IMG/VR virus record: IMGVR_UViG_3300035703_000346
Span: 1-28,958 of that record
Source of the DNA: a virus
Length of the DNA stretch: 28,958 nucleotides
Strand: one strand, 5' to 3'
This document shows positions 1 through 7,232 of this stretch, piece after piece. The notes under the pieces are model-generated. The model was not told the DNA's origin, ran no database searches, and saw only the letters and a list, made by a program, of their open reading frames with translations. A program made the translations under genes and the position numbers. How positions within the stretch are numbered: the first letter of the stretch is position 1; the number at the start of each line of letters is the position of its first letter.

Positions 1-304
1 CATCTAGTTTTTCAAACCGCCTAGCATTTCCGCAATCCCATTTAGTTCCCCAGTTTCTCATGTTCCATAGAAACCAGTTATAGGGGTTATCATCATCAGC
101 CCCGTTTATGGCTTTACTGGGGGCATAGTATTCGCCCAGATAATCGGATGGTGGTTTTACGATGTTCCAGAGAGAGAAAACAACCTCTTCCGCATCCTCG
201 TGGTTTTTAGCTTGCTTGTCTTTGAAGCCCAGCTGATTTATCGCTTGCATAAGAGTTTCTCTATCTGCAACGATGCACAGCTTTGTTCTTGCCCAGTCAG
301 CCAT
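1..304 (-). CDS. Api92-like ferredoxin-fold domain protein (partial, C-terminus beyond window)
   Basis: The reading frame runs off the left edge, so only the first 101 residues are visible. It starts MADWARTKL and contains WNIVKPP near residue 51 and WNMRNWGTKWD near residues 83-93. That second motif is the hallmark of the ferredoxin-like domain of Api92/DUF1281-type phage and plasmid proteins, whose biochemical role is unknown. I chose the second of two adjacent ATGs because family members typically start M-A-N/D-W. The start overlaps the end of the previous gene by 8 bases, which implies translational coupling. Family assignment is fairly secure from the motif; function is not. Confidence 0.8.
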   Translation of the reverse strand, partial: MADWARTKLCIVADRETLMQAINQLGFKDKQAKNHEDAEEVVFSLWNIVKPPSDYLGEYYAPSKAINGADDDNPYNWFLWNMRNWGTKWDCGNARRFEKLD

Positions 305-734
305 CATAACCGCTTCGTAGTGGGAGTAGATAATGGCTTGCTTCGCTGAGCTTTCCGCCAACTAGGGTTTCCTCGAAGAAGTCCTTCATCATGTCCAGCC
401 AGATTGCCATTCCGATTGGTTCTGGTTCTTTTGCATCCTGATAGGCGTTGCCTCTTCCGATGCTGATTTCCTCGGTAGAGAAATCTAGGAGTGCATACAT
501 GCTGTATGTATAGTGTTCGTGTGGGAGTGCTGAATCCATTTCCAGATGTGGCAGGGCTTCTTGCATCTTCTCGATGGTGTCATAGTAGGCATCCACCGGC
601 TCTTCCCAACCGCCTTGGTGGATTGCCCAGTAGATAGCTAGGGTTTCTTTTATGCCATCTTCGGTGCCATAGAAAACGGTTCTATGTAGCTCGTCATCGT
701 CATCTTGGGCTTGTATCTGTATTACTATTTGCAT
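297..734 (-). CDS. hypothetical protein, 145 aa, acidic
   Basis: I do not recognise a family. The protein is acidic, with a DDDD run near the N-terminus and many Glu/Asp throughout. It is rich in Trp, Tyr and Met and looks like a soluble globular protein with no membrane segment. The ATG is preceded by GGAGGAAGA and overlaps the last codons of the previous gene; its own end overlaps the Api92-like gene. The three genes therefore form one translationally coupled unit behind the promoter at 1044-1072. Confidence 0.75.
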   Translation of the reverse strand: MQIVIQIQAQDDDDELHRTVFYGTEDGIKETLAIYWAIHQGGWEEPVDAYYDTIEKMQEALPHLEMDSALPHEHYTYSMYALLDFSTEEISIGRGNAYQDAKEPEPIGMAIWLDMMKDFFEETLVGGKLSEASHYLLPLRSGYDG

Positions 735-1021
735 TCTTCCTCCATCAGTTTGTCTATCCAGTCCGTTGCGTCTTGGGGATTGTTTGAGTATTCATCTAGG
801 GCTTCCCCCAGTAGCCCAATCTCGATGTATCCCATGTTCGGGAATTTGTCTAGGCAGATACGAGAGCCGTAATTCTCTTCGCTATACCCGATAATGTCCT
901 GATAGAGAGCGAACGGCGTTGGGTATGTGCAGTTGAGACTCCAGTTAATTAGGGATACTAATTTTGTTACTTTTTCTGGATGCTGATTGTCGAGCATTTT
1001 CCAGTATTTATCCGATGGCAT
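725..1021 (-). CDS. hypothetical protein, 98 aa
   Basis: No family recognised. The frame is open upstream to an ATG at 1072, but that codon lies inside the promoter. The real start is the ATG at 1021 (MPSDKYWKM), which has GGAAGGAG a few bases upstream. The product is acidic at its C-terminus (DWIDKLMEEECK) and has no membrane segment or metal motif. It is the first gene of a short unit with the two genes that follow it leftward. Confidence 0.75.
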   Translation of the reverse strand: MPSDKYWKMLDNQHPEKVTKLVSLINWSLNCTYPTPFALYQDIIGYSEENYGSRICLDKFPNMGYIEIGLLGEALDEYSNNPQDATDWIDKLMEEECK

Positions 1022-1043
1022 TGCATCTCCTTCCTTTAGATAC

Positions 1044-1072
1044 AGCCTAGCATAGATTTCACTATGTTGCAT
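1044..1072 (-). promoter_or_regulatory. promoter of the shared TTGCAA type
   Basis: On the minus strand a -35 box ATGCAA (1067-1072) is followed after 17 bases by a -10 box TAGGCT (1044-1049). The bases around the -35 match the other promoters of this set. It lies directly after a strong hairpin and 23 bases before the ATG at 1021. Confidence 0.65.
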
Positions 1073-1073
1073 A

Positions 1074-1104
1074 GGGGGTAGCTAAAGATTTTTTAGCCAC
1101 CCCC
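1074..1104 (-). terminator. hairpin terminator after the DUF932 gene
   Basis: A 13-base-pair stem (1074-1086 with 1092-1104, one G-U pair) closes a 5-base loop. It sits 6 bases past the stop of the DUF932 gene and directly before the next promoter. There is no long U-run on the minus strand, so it may act by stem strength alone or be read from both sides. Confidence 0.7.
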
Positions 1105-1110
1105 ATTTGC

Positions 1111-2112
1111 CTATACTCTCTGTAGCAGAGCGAAGGCTTTTTCCTTTATTTCATCGCTCTTGCCATTTACCGCTTGCATCGCTCGGTAGATACTGCTTTG
1201 GTTTGTATCCTTGCCCGATACTGTTCGGTAGTGGTCGAGGTATTCGGTTACTGCTTGGTATCCGCTCCATGCTGTTCCTCTGATGCCAGACATGGTTTCT
1301 GAGGTCTCGAACAGCCCTACTAGCGTTGCCCGCTCAGCTCCTACTCGATTTATGATTAGGTCGCTTGCGTCTTCGCTGAGTGGCAGTATCGCATCTACGA
1401 CCTTGCCAAACTCTTCGATGGTTAGCTCTTGCTGAATCATCCATTCTGCCTTTCGCTCGAAATCCTCTAGGTATTCGTAGGTCATGCCTAGTGCATCCCT
1501 CGCTTGGGCGATTATGGATTTTGTGCCGTTCTTTGTGTGCTTTACCGAGAAGCGGCTCTTTGCGGATTTCAGGGCGGCGGCTTGGGTATTAGCACACACC
1601 ACTCTGATTGGGCTTATGAGAAACTGAAACGCCATCGAGCCATCATGACTGTTGAGTGCGATTATGTAGGGCTGGATTTCATCAAACCCGCCGATTTTCA
1701 TGCTATTAGGCAGTTTCATCGTCATGAAGGTTTGAGTTCCGCCCTTTATGCTTCCAGCAGTCTCGAAGTGTGCCCCGCTCTCATCCACAAGGGCGTTTAG
1801 CAGGTCGGCATGGTCCTCATTTTGGATTGGGGTGTATTTGCTTCCGACAACTCCGAGAACCTCTGGTTGCTTTGTCCAAGGATTTGTGCGGATAGTAGCA
1901 AACCTATCTTTGATAGCTAGGGGTTGCGTAGATAGGATGTCCGAAGTGTATAGCGGTTGCTTTCTAACATCCCAGTCGGCTAGGTGAGCAAACTTCATCG
2001 CTTCCTCAGCCGTAAAGCTATCGGGTAGAACCGTGCCTAGCCTGTGCCAAGCATCTTCTCTAGCCGATACAAAAGCAGTCTGTTCTCCAAACTGCTCTAG
2101 TTCGTGTGCCAT
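1111..2112 (-). CDS. DUF932 / TIGR03299 phage-plasmid protein
   Basis: This 333-residue protein has the length and the N-terminal pattern (MAHELEQFGEQTAFVSAREDAWHRLGT in spirit, here split: MAHELEQFGEQTAF then WHRLGTVLP) of the DUF932/TIGR03299 'phage/plasmid-like' family. Further matches are VGSKYTPIQNEDHADLL near residues 89-105, LNSHDGSMAFQF near 153-164 and RVVCANTQ near 170-177. Members occur on actinophages and plasmids, often near recombination or anti-defence genes; the function is unknown. The gene shares one base with the previous stop. A hairpin at 1074-1104 marks its end. Confidence 0.88.
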   Translation of the reverse strand: MAHELEQFGEQTAFVSAREDAWHRLGTVLPDSFTAEEAMKFAHLADWDVRKQPLYTSDILSTQPLAIKDRFATIRTNPWTKQPEVLGVVGSKYTPIQNEDHADLLNALVDESGAHFETAGSIKGGTQTFMTMKLPNSMKIGGFDEIQPYIIALNSHDGSMAFQFLISPIRVVCANTQAAALKSAKSRFSVKHTKNGTKSIIAQARDALGMTYEYLEDFERKAEWMIQQELTIEEFGKVVDAILPLSEDASDLIINRVGAERATLVGLFETSETMSGIRGTAWSGYQAVTEYLDHYRTVSGKDTNQSSIYRAMQAVNGKSDEIKEKAFALLQRV

Positions 2113-2339
2113 TATTTTCCTTCCATCCCAACGACCTGTTGGGAACTCTTTAGCAGGGGTGCCCGCTCGATTTCATCGACCATCCTGTCTAGCTCGTAAC
2201 AAGCTGAGTGCAAGCATTTTGCGTTTTCTAAATGGTCAGAACAGATTTGGGCGTTTATGATTTTGATTATTCGACTGCGCTCTTCTAGGGTAGCTCTTGC
2301 TAGGGCAATAGTCTGTTCGGCGGGGTCAATCATCCTCAT
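2112..2339 (-). CDS. hypothetical protein, 75 aa, helical
   Basis: Not recognised. The sequence is rich in Glu, Arg, Leu and Ile and looks fully alpha-helical. It has two close Cys-containing stretches (QICSDHLENAKCLHSACYE, residues about 31-49) that could bind a metal, which is only a suggestion. The start overlaps the end of the previous gene by 14 bases and the stop abuts the DUF932 start, so it belongs to the same coupled operon. Confidence 0.65.
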   Translation of the reverse strand: MRMIDPAEQTIALARATLEERSRIIKIINAQICSDHLENAKCLHSACYELDRMVDEIERAPLLKSSQQVVGMEGK

Positions 2340-2529
2340 CAGTATTTAGCTCCCTCCACAACTCGCTTGCCAGCTCATCACGGGTATAGGTTGCGTATTC
2401 GCTTTCAGACATGAGTTGGATGGTTTCGATAACCTGCCTTAGCATCTGCTTCATGCCAGCTTCTCTACCGATGGTGTCTCCCATTTTCAGACCAGAGACA
2501 TAGCCTCGTTGCCATTCGCTATACATCAT
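2326..2529 (-). CDS. hypothetical protein, 67 aa
   Basis: No family recognised. It opens MMYSEWQRGYVSGLKMGDTIGREAGMKQM. The 'W-x-R/Q-G-Y-x-x-G' opening resembles those of other small proteins in this window (for example the one at 26371-26604), as if small helical regulators of one kind recur. The C-terminus is acidic (NTDEDD). Its start overlaps the previous gene by 11 bases. Confidence 0.65.
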   Translation of the reverse strand: MMYSEWQRGYVSGLKMGDTIGREAGMKQMLRQVIETIQLMSESEYATYTRDELASELWRELNTDEDD

Positions 2530-2737
2530 CTTGCGCCTCCCTTGGCACCCAGTAAAACTCTTTGTATTGCGATTGTGGCGGGATTTCCGAGGCGTGCATC
2601 AGCTTCATGTTTCGCCCAATGCTCCAGTCCATCAGTTCTATGTCTGATAGCTGTTCTAGGTATTTGTGCTTTCGCCATGAGACCTGAGTAGGGGTTAGCC
2701 TTCTGGCTTGCTCTTCGCTAAACTCTCGCCAACTCAT
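2519..2737 (-). CDS. hypothetical protein, 72 aa
   Basis: Not recognised. Charged and Trp-rich (SWREFSEEQARR, SWRKHKY, DWSIGRN, YWVPREAQDD), soluble, without membrane segments. The start overlaps the stop of the previous gene by 4 bases (ATGA), and the end overlaps the next gene. This is the dense packing typical of phage early or accessory operons. Confidence 0.65.
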   Translation of the reverse strand: MSWREFSEEQARRLTPTQVSWRKHKYLEQLSDIELMDWSIGRNMKLMHASEIPPQSQYKEFYWVPREAQDDV

Positions 2738-2919
2738 AGTGGCTTACCGCTTAGGATTTTGTCTTTTAGCTCCTCATAAACGATGTGCATCCGATTACCG
2801 ATAGTGGTTATCTGATACTGCCGTTTTGGGTCTTGGGTGGCATCCATAAGGGTTTGCAGATTTCGCAAAGCCCTGTCGTATTCTTTATCTAGAGCGTCTA
2901 GTCTCTGGGATGTGTTCAT
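2734..2919 (-). CDS. hypothetical protein, 61 aa, coiled-coil
   Basis: First gene of the 2919-1111 operon. The product is highly charged and helical (LDALDKEYDRALRNLQTLM near residues 7-25), consistent with a short coiled coil. The ATG has an excellent ribosome binding site, GGAAGGAG with 5-base spacing. The promoter at 2945-2973 lies 26 bases upstream. No function can be assigned. Confidence 0.75.
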   Translation of the reverse strand: MNTSQRLDALDKEYDRALRNLQTLMDATQDPKRQYQITTIGNRMHIVYEELKDKILSGKPL

Positions 2920-2944
2920 CTTGCTCCTTCCTCATCCTGAGAAA

Positions 2945-2973
2945 AGGATAGCCTAGATTACATTAGATTGCAA
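2945..2973 (-). promoter_or_regulatory. promoter of the shared TTGCAA type
   Basis: Minus strand: -35 TTGCAA (2968-2973), 17-base spacer, -10 TATCCT (2945-2950). The upstream half carries the repeat ATTAC-N5-ATTGC (plus-strand reading), a variant of the one shared by this promoter set. Confidence 0.75.
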
Positions 2974-2988
2974 GCGGGTTAGCTAAAA

Positions 2989-3006
2989 AAATAAAACTTT
3001 TTATTT
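2989..3006 (-). terminator. AT-only hairpin with U-run after fibre operon
   Basis: An 8-base-pair A/T stem (2989-2996 with 2999-3006) is followed on the minus strand by TTTT. It sits immediately past the stop of the tail-fibre gene and before the next promoter. The stem contains no G-C pair, so it is a weak candidate. Confidence 0.4.
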
Positions 3007-3007
3007 A

Positions 3008-4345
3008 TTACATTCCGCTGAGCAGGAAGGCATTGAAACCAGTTGCGGCTGGGGCTGACCATGTTGGGGCTGATGTGCCATTAGAGGTTAGAACCTGCCC
3101 CGCTGAGCCAGCACTAACGAACAGCGTTGTGCTTGCCGCCGATTGATAGGGGATTTGCCCCGCCCCGCCACCAGCGATGTTGGTTGAAGCGACTGCTGTT
3201 CCGCCAGTAGCAAGCTTGCCATCTAACTGAGTTTGAATAGCAGAGGTAACGCCATCTAAATAACCGATTTCGGTAGAGGAGACTCCAGAAACTACATCCT
3301 GTTTGCCAGATAGGGCTGTAGTTACATCGGAGGTATTAGCCTTTGCGTTTATCTGGGTCTGAATAGCGGATGTTACCCCATCGAGGTATCCGATTTCAGT
3401 AGAGGATACATCTCCGATAGAAGTAGTGCTTGGAAGAACTACTGTTCCAGTAAAGGTTGGGGATGCTAGAGGAGCAACTACTGTAGTGTCGGCTGAGAAC
3501 TGGTTTCCAGCTAGGGTAATGCCAGTTCCAGCGGTGTAAGTTCCAGCTCCAGAGAACTGAGACCATGAAATCGGGTCTGTTCCTAGTGTTGTAACGGCAT
3601 TTGTCTGAACCCAGCCAGTTGAATCATAAAGAGTTCCAGCCGATACGAAAACGAAATCACCTGGGTCTATTTCGCCCGCTGAATCATAATCGGTTGCTCT
3701 GGTCCATGCCCCAGAAGCGACTACATAAATACCGTTCTGAGCGGCAGAGCTTTGGTTCTTTACTAGAACCCTATTTCCAGCTTGTAGCTCAACGCCATCA
3801 ATAGTTAGTAATCCGCCCGTAGCTAGGTCGATGTTGGCAGTAGAAGCCGCCGCTACCGAGGCGTGAACATGAAGCCCCTCAGCGACAGCATCGACATACT
3901 GCTTTGTTGCGGCTTGAAGAGCTTGCGATGGGTCAGCGTTTAGAGTAAGAGAGCCTGTTAGCGTTCCGCCCGATAGGGAGAGCTTTCCGTCAATCTGAGT
4001 TTGGATAGCTGAGGTAACTCCATCAAGATAGCCAATCTCGGTATCCGAGACCCCAGAAACAACATTTTGTTTTCCAGCTAGGTCAGTAACTAGGTTAGTA
4101 ACCTGAGATTGAGCGATTGCAATACTGCCCTGATTAATGCCGATAACACCATCAGCATAGGTAATCGGAGAAGAGGCACTAATCTGAGTAAAGCCATAGT
4201 TTAGGCTGTTCCATGCGGTAGAGCCGTTACCAATCTTGAACTTAGAGGTATCGGTCTCGTAACCTAGCTCTCCTTCGGCTAGAACTGGGTTTGCCGATGT
4301 CCATTGGGAGGCTGTGCCTCTTCTAAACTGAATTCTTACTGCCAT
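3008..4345 (-). CDS. tail fibre / receptor-binding protein with triplicated repeat
   Basis: A 445-residue Ser/Thr/Gly/Ala-rich fibre. Residues 1-50 (IQFRRGTASQW, AEGELGYETDTSKFKIGNG) are the N-terminal repeat found in many phage fibres and major tropism determinants. Residues 98-121, 312-335 and 354-377 are three copies of a unit built on TEIGYLDGVTSAIQTQ. Residues about 144-285 form a domain also present in the fibre at 4614-6017. The C-terminus is short and ends FNAFLLSGM. It should act outside the cell, at the tail tip, in host binding. It is the last gene of the fibre operon and shares a TAATG stop/start with the gene before it. Confidence 0.88.
   Translation of the reverse strand: MAVRIQFRRGTASQWTSANPVLAEGELGYETDTSKFKIGNGSTAWNSLNYGFTQISASSPITYADGVIGINQGSIAIAQSQVTNLVTDLAGKQNVVSGVSDTEIGYLDGVTSAIQTQIDGKLSLSGGTLTGSLTLNADPSQALQAATKQYVDAVAEGLHVHASVAAASTANIDLATGGLLTIDGVELQAGNRVLVKNQSSAAQNGIYVVASGAWTRATDYDSAGEIDPGDFVFVSAGTLYDSTGWVQTNAVTTLGTDPISWSQFSGAGTYTAGTGITLAGNQFSADTTVVAPLASPTFTGTVVLPSTTSIGDVSSTEIGYLDGVTSAIQTQINAKANTSDVTTALSGKQDVVSGVSSTEIGYLDGVTSAIQTQLDGKLATGGTAVASTNIAGGGAGQIPYQSAASTTLFVSAGSAGQVLTSNGTSAPTWSAPAATGFNAFLLSGM
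3215..4054 (-). repeat. three in-frame copies of a 24-residue fibre repeat
   Basis: Copies lie at 3983-4054, 3341-3412 and 3215-3286. Each encodes S-x-T-E-I-G-Y-L-D-G-V-T-S-A-I-Q-T-Q with small changes at the ends (IDGK, INAK, LDGK). The DNA differs at third positions, so protein shape rather than DNA identity is conserved. Confidence 0.9.
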
Positions 4346-4614
4346 TATACGCCTCCTGCATTCACGCCAGACCCGCTAGGGATAACAGAGCTTGCTATTC
4401 CGCCGTCTAATCCTAAGCCTAGCCAACCATAATCTTCGTTTGCTACTCCACCATCCACATTACCCCTGCCGCCGATACCAACGCTTTCCCAGCCGTTGCC
4501 AGTATAAAAGAACACTTCTCCGATGTCGCTTCGGAACATGATAGTTCCAGCGATACCGCTGGTTGGGTTACCAGTTAGGCTCGGTAGGGTTATTGGGGAT
4601 AGGAATTGGGTCAT
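4345..4614 (-). CDS. small Gly-rich fibre-associated protein, 89 aa
   Basis: The first half (AGTIMFRSDIGEVFFYTGNGWESVG, residues about 22-46) has the pattern G-x-I-x-F-x-x-D-x-x-x-x-x-x-Y-x-G-x-G-W of short beta repeats at the base of phage fibres; the fibre at 4614-6017 has the like-built GQIYYNTTDKALFQYNGTAWK. The second half is Gly/Val/Ser-rich and of low complexity. It sits between two fibre genes and shares TAATG overlaps with both, so it is probably a structural partner or collar of the fibres. Exact role unknown. Confidence 0.78.
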   Translation of the reverse strand: MTQFLSPITLPSLTGNPTSGIAGTIMFRSDIGEVFFYTGNGWESVGIGGRGNVDGGVANEDYGWLGLGLDGGIASSVIPSGSGVNAGGV

Positions 4615-6017
4615 TAGCCGATTACTACTACTCGGTAGCTGTTAGCCGCTACTGTATCAGAAGCCGCCCAGCTAATCGTTGTTACTGTAGAGCTGGTTAC
4701 TACGATGGAGGTCTCTACCATCGCACCAGAGTTGATGTCTCTAATCTGAACTAGAACATCGCTCGTTCCAAGATTGTGAGTTACTGTCCATGTAACTAAT
4801 CCGCTGGATGGAACTAGCTCAGGATTGCTTGCTGAGTATTTAGTAGTAGCACCGAGATTAGCTCTAGCGTTAGCGGCTGTAGTAGCTCCAGTTCCACCAT
4901 TAGCAATAGCAACTGTTCCATTTACATTGGCGGCATTTCCAGTAATGTCTCCATTTACATCGCTACCGGGAATTGTGGAGGTAGTCGTAAATGGGCTAGT
5001 GCCATTACCCTTGATGTAGCCAGTAAGAGTTGTTGCTCCAGTTCCACCCTTAGCAACATCAATAGTTGTGGCGTTCCATGTTCCAGTAGCAATAGTTCCC
5101 AGAGTGGTAATCGAAGTCTGTCCGACATAGGTTTCAGCGATGTCGATAGCATCAGCGGTAACAGTAATGCGGTTGTTAGTTCCGACAGCATCTATTGTGT
5201 TTCCGTTTTTGGTAAGACCATTACCAGCGGTAATCTGCCCTGCCCCAGAGAACTGGGTAAATACCAGCGGGGTTGTGCCTAGAACAATCGGGTTATCGGT
5301 AGTTAGTACCCAGCCAGAGTTATCGTTAGTCGTTCCTTCTTCGATGAAAGTAAATAGACCAGAGGTAACCTTTGCGCTTGTATCGGCATCAGTAGAACGA
5401 GACCAAGCGGAGGCTGATACCACCCAGATACCGTTTTCAGAAGCGGTGCTCTGGTTCTTTACTAGAACTCGGTCTCCAGCGATAACGGCGATACCATCAA
5501 TCGTCTGCGTTCCGCTAAGTGTAATGTTTTCGGTTGTGGCTACTCTACAGGAAGCCTTTACATCTAGCCCCGAACGAGCGGCATCGACATAAGCCTTAGT
5601 AGCGGCGTCTGTTGCCTCAGTTGGCTCAGCCAGCCCAGTAATTCTTTGGCTGTTAAGAGAAACCGATGCGGTTGGAGCGGCTAGTTGGTCAAGCCTGTTT
5701 AGCTGGACTGCCGTATTGAAGTCTGAAATTGTAGAAGCAAGCTGAGTTCCCGTGTGATTTGCTCTAGCAAGCGGGTCTACAGCCAGCTTTGAAATAGCGA
5801 TAGCGGCATCAGCGGCGATGTCACCATTTGCAATAGAGCCAGACTGGGTATAACGCTTCCATGCCGTTCCGTTGTATTGGAACAGGGCTTTGTCTGTAGT
5901 GTTGTAATAAATCTGCCCCTCGACTGGCGATGAGGGGGCAGTCGATAGAGATTGGATTTTAGCGTTTAGAAGCTCATTTTTATTGAGGTCTAGGCTAGTA
6001 AGAAATTGTCTTGACAT
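4614..6017 (-). CDS. tail fibre protein, 467 aa
   Basis: Ser/Thr/Ala-rich fibre. The N-terminal 50 residues carry the fibre repeat GQIYYNTTDKALFQYNGTAWK. Residues 137-277 (TKAYVDAARSGLDVKA..., RVLVKNQSTASENGIWVV, FTQFSGAGQITAGNGL) match the same domain of the fibre at 3008-4345. Two GGTGATT units lie near residues 324-330 and 374-380. Residues 400-467 form a beta-rich C-terminal domain (TWTVTHNLGTSDVLVQI) that resembles the C-terminus of the 102-residue protein upstream. The expected role is adsorption and host recognition. It ends with TAATG into the next gene. Confidence 0.88.
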   Translation of the reverse strand: MSRQFLTSLDLNKNELLNAKIQSLSTAPSSPVEGQIYYNTTDKALFQYNGTAWKRYTQSGSIANGDIAADAAIAISKLAVDPLARANHTGTQLASTISDFNTAVQLNRLDQLAAPTASVSLNSQRITGLAEPTEATDAATKAYVDAARSGLDVKASCRVATTENITLSGTQTIDGIAVIAGDRVLVKNQSTASENGIWVVSASAWSRSTDADTSAKVTSGLFTFIEEGTTNDNSGWVLTTDNPIVLGTTPLVFTQFSGAGQITAGNGLTKNGNTIDAVGTNNRITVTADAIDIAETYVGQTSITTLGTIATGTWNATTIDVAKGGTGATTLTGYIKGNGTSPFTTTSTIPGSDVNGDITGNAANVNGTVAIANGGTGATTAANARANLGATTKYSASNPELVPSSGLVTWTVTHNLGTSDVLVQIRDINSGAMVETSIVVTSSTVTTISWAASDTVAANSYRVVVIG

Positions 6018-6026
6018 TTATCGTCC

Positions 6027-6335
6027 TTACGAGAGATAGGCTACGCCAGAGATTGCACTTGAGAAAGAAAGGCTAAGAGCAGTAACCGAGGTGTAGGTTA
6101 CATTAGCCTCTACCAGATTGCCACCGCTATCTACAACGGTAACATTTGGCATGAAGTTTAGGTTGTGTTCGATTGTCCATGTGGTCGAAGCCGAAGCCTG
6201 ATTATGGGTATAGGCAACTAGGCTGGGTATTTCGCTTGGGCTTACTCCACCTGAGCTAGTTGTTGTGGTTACAGTAGTCTGCGCTGGCTGGATGGCTTGC
6301 ACAATGTTGTTGGTAGCGATTATTTGGACTGGCAC
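6027..6335 (-). CDS. small tail/fibre-associated protein, 102 aa (GTG start)
   Basis: The product begins with a hydrophobic, Thr-rich stretch (VTTTTSSGGVSPSEIPS) and ends in a beta-sandwich-like module, TTWTIEHNLNFMPNVTVVDSGG. That module resembles the C-terminal domain of the adjacent fibre, so this may be a small receptor-binding or baseplate component. The frame is open further upstream, but the GTG at 6335 overlaps the previous stop as TAGTG and has AAGGGAG upstream; I prefer that start. Function is inferred from context and the shared fold only. Confidence 0.7.
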   Translation of the reverse strand: MPVQIIATNNIVQAIQPAQTTVTTTTSSGGVSPSEIPSLVAYTHNQASASTTWTIEHNLNFMPNVTVVDSGGNLVEANVTYTSVTALSLSFSSAISGVAYLS

Positions 6336-6661
6336 TATTTCACAATCTCCCTTGCTACATAGGCATAACCCTCGATAAGCCGAATAACAGTCGCTCCAGA
6401 ACTCAGCTCGATACCCCAACGGTAAGCATCCCTGTTAAGAGCCGCAGTCTCGGTTGCCGTTAGGGTTACTCCGATAATGGCTGTAGCGATAGTAATGCTT
6501 GGGGTCTTTTGAATAACTAAAGCATCTTCGGGCGTATTGCGAATCTGGAAAGTTGCGGTGTATCCAGTTAGGTCAATAGGGTCGCCCGCATCGTCTAGAT
6601 ACTCGAACTCTTGTGTAAAGGTAGCTCCAGCATCAATGGATAGGTTATATTGGGTCGCCAT
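6335..6661 (-). CDS. baseplate/tail structural protein, BppU-like N-terminal type, 108 aa
   Basis: Starts MATQYNLSIDAGATFTQEFEYLDDAGDPIDLTGYTATFQIR. This is the beta-sandwich pattern (a-G-x-T-f, then D-L-T-G-y-x-a-x-x-q-i-R) seen in small phage tail proteins that resemble the N-terminal domain of upper baseplate proteins. It is the first gene of the fibre operon, consistent with a baseplate adaptor. No good ribosome binding site precedes the ATG and an AT-rich stretch lies just upstream, so a very short leader is possible. Family match is by pattern only. Confidence 0.72.
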   Translation of the reverse strand: MATQYNLSIDAGATFTQEFEYLDDAGDPIDLTGYTATFQIRNTPEDALVIQKTPSITIATAIIGVTLTATETAALNRDAYRWGIELSSGATVIRLIEGYAYVAREIVK

Positions 6662-6702
6662 GCTAATAGGGTAGTTTTAGCAATCAGAGCAACGCCATAG
6701 AC

Positions 6703-6716
6703 ACTCCCAAAGGGGT
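6703..6716 (-). terminator. short hairpin after the 61-aa gene
   Basis: A 5-base-pair stem (6703-6707 with 6712-6716, one G-U pair) closes a 4-base loop directly after the stop of the gene at 6718-6903, before the fibre operon. It is weak on its own, but its place matches the other gene-end hairpins. Confidence 0.4.
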
Positions 6717-6717
6717 C

Positions 6718-6903
6718 TTAGTTATCGTCTCTGATTAGCATTTTGATTTCGTGGATGAGCAATCGGGTTTCTGGGCTTATCTGCTTACTTTCCAGCTCAC
6801 GGATGCCTTTAAGAATACGATTGCGTTCGCTTTTAACTGCTGACTCTCTAGCTATCCCGACTGTGCGGTGCGTTATTTCCATCAGTTGCGATGATTGGCT
6901 CAT
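6718..6903 (-). CDS. hypothetical protein, 61 aa, helical
   Basis: Not recognised. Charged, fully helical sequence with an ESAVKSERNRILKGIRELESKQ stretch (split here: residues about 19-40) that could form a coiled coil. It resembles the small helical proteins at 7233-7421 and 9175-9390, which carry the same E-R-x-R-I-L/I pattern. AAGGATAG precedes the ATG and a promoter of the TTGCAA type lies just upstream, so it forms its own unit between the redoxin gene and the fibre operon. Confidence 0.65.
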   Translation of the reverse strand: MSQSSQLMEITHRTVGIARESAVKSERNRILKGIRELESKQISPETRLLIHEIKMLIRDDN

Positions 6904-6928
6904 GGCTATCCTTCTATCGGTTAGCTTT

Positions 6929-6957
6929 AGTTTATGCCCTCAGATAGCAACCTGCAA
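6929..6957 (-). promoter_or_regulatory. promoter, TTGCAG / TAAACT
   Basis: Minus strand: -35 TTGCAG (6952-6957), 17-base spacer, -10 TAAACT (6929-6934), 25 bases before the ATG at 6903. It lacks the GTTAC half-site of the other promoters, so it may be constitutive. Confidence 0.65.
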
Positions 6958-6961
6958 GCGT

Positions 6962-7216
6962 TTAGCTTGCGATTCGCTCTTCCGCCTTTATGACCTGAGC
7001 AAGGTCTCGGATGTGCTCTAGTTTGAAGCCCGACCATGAGTGCTTGCCAGCTACTACTACTGGGGCTTGGGTATAACCCAGCGGGTCAATCTCAGCCTTA
7101 GCTTCTGGGTTCTGGCTCAGGTCAATCGTTGTGTATTGGATGCCGAATCTGCTCATTTGCTTTTTGGTCATTTCGCATTGTACGCAGGTTGGGGTCGTGT
7201 AAATCTTGACTTCCAT
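6962..7216 (-). CDS. nrdH: NrdH-like glutaredoxin/thioredoxin-fold protein
   Basis: An 84-residue redoxin: beta strand MEVKIYTTPTC, the C-V-Q-C redox site at residues 11-14, then T-T-I-D-L and the cis-proline motif TQAPVV, and a GFKLEHIRDL helix near the end. NrdH proteins give electrons to class Ib ribonucleotide reductase and are common in actinobacteria and their phages. I see no reductase gene in the window, so the phage product may serve the host enzyme. I chose the internal ATG at 7216 because AAAGGA precedes it and the upstream extension does not match the family. Confidence 0.9.
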   Translation of the reverse strand: MEVKIYTTPTCVQCEMTKKQMSRFGIQYTTIDLSQNPEAKAEIDPLGYTQAPVVVAGKHSWSGFKLEHIRDLAQVIKAEERIAS

Positions 7217-7232
7217 TCGGAATCCTTTTCTC

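Noticed and set aside
3215-4054. Repeats that might suggest a CRISPR or other array.
   Set aside because: There are only three units with unequal spacing, all in frame inside a fibre gene, and third positions vary; this is protein repetition.
5140-5592. Plus-strand frame of 150 codons inside the second fibre gene.
   Set aside because: Low-complexity antisense of a Thr/Ala-rich fibre; no recognisable motif and no start signals.
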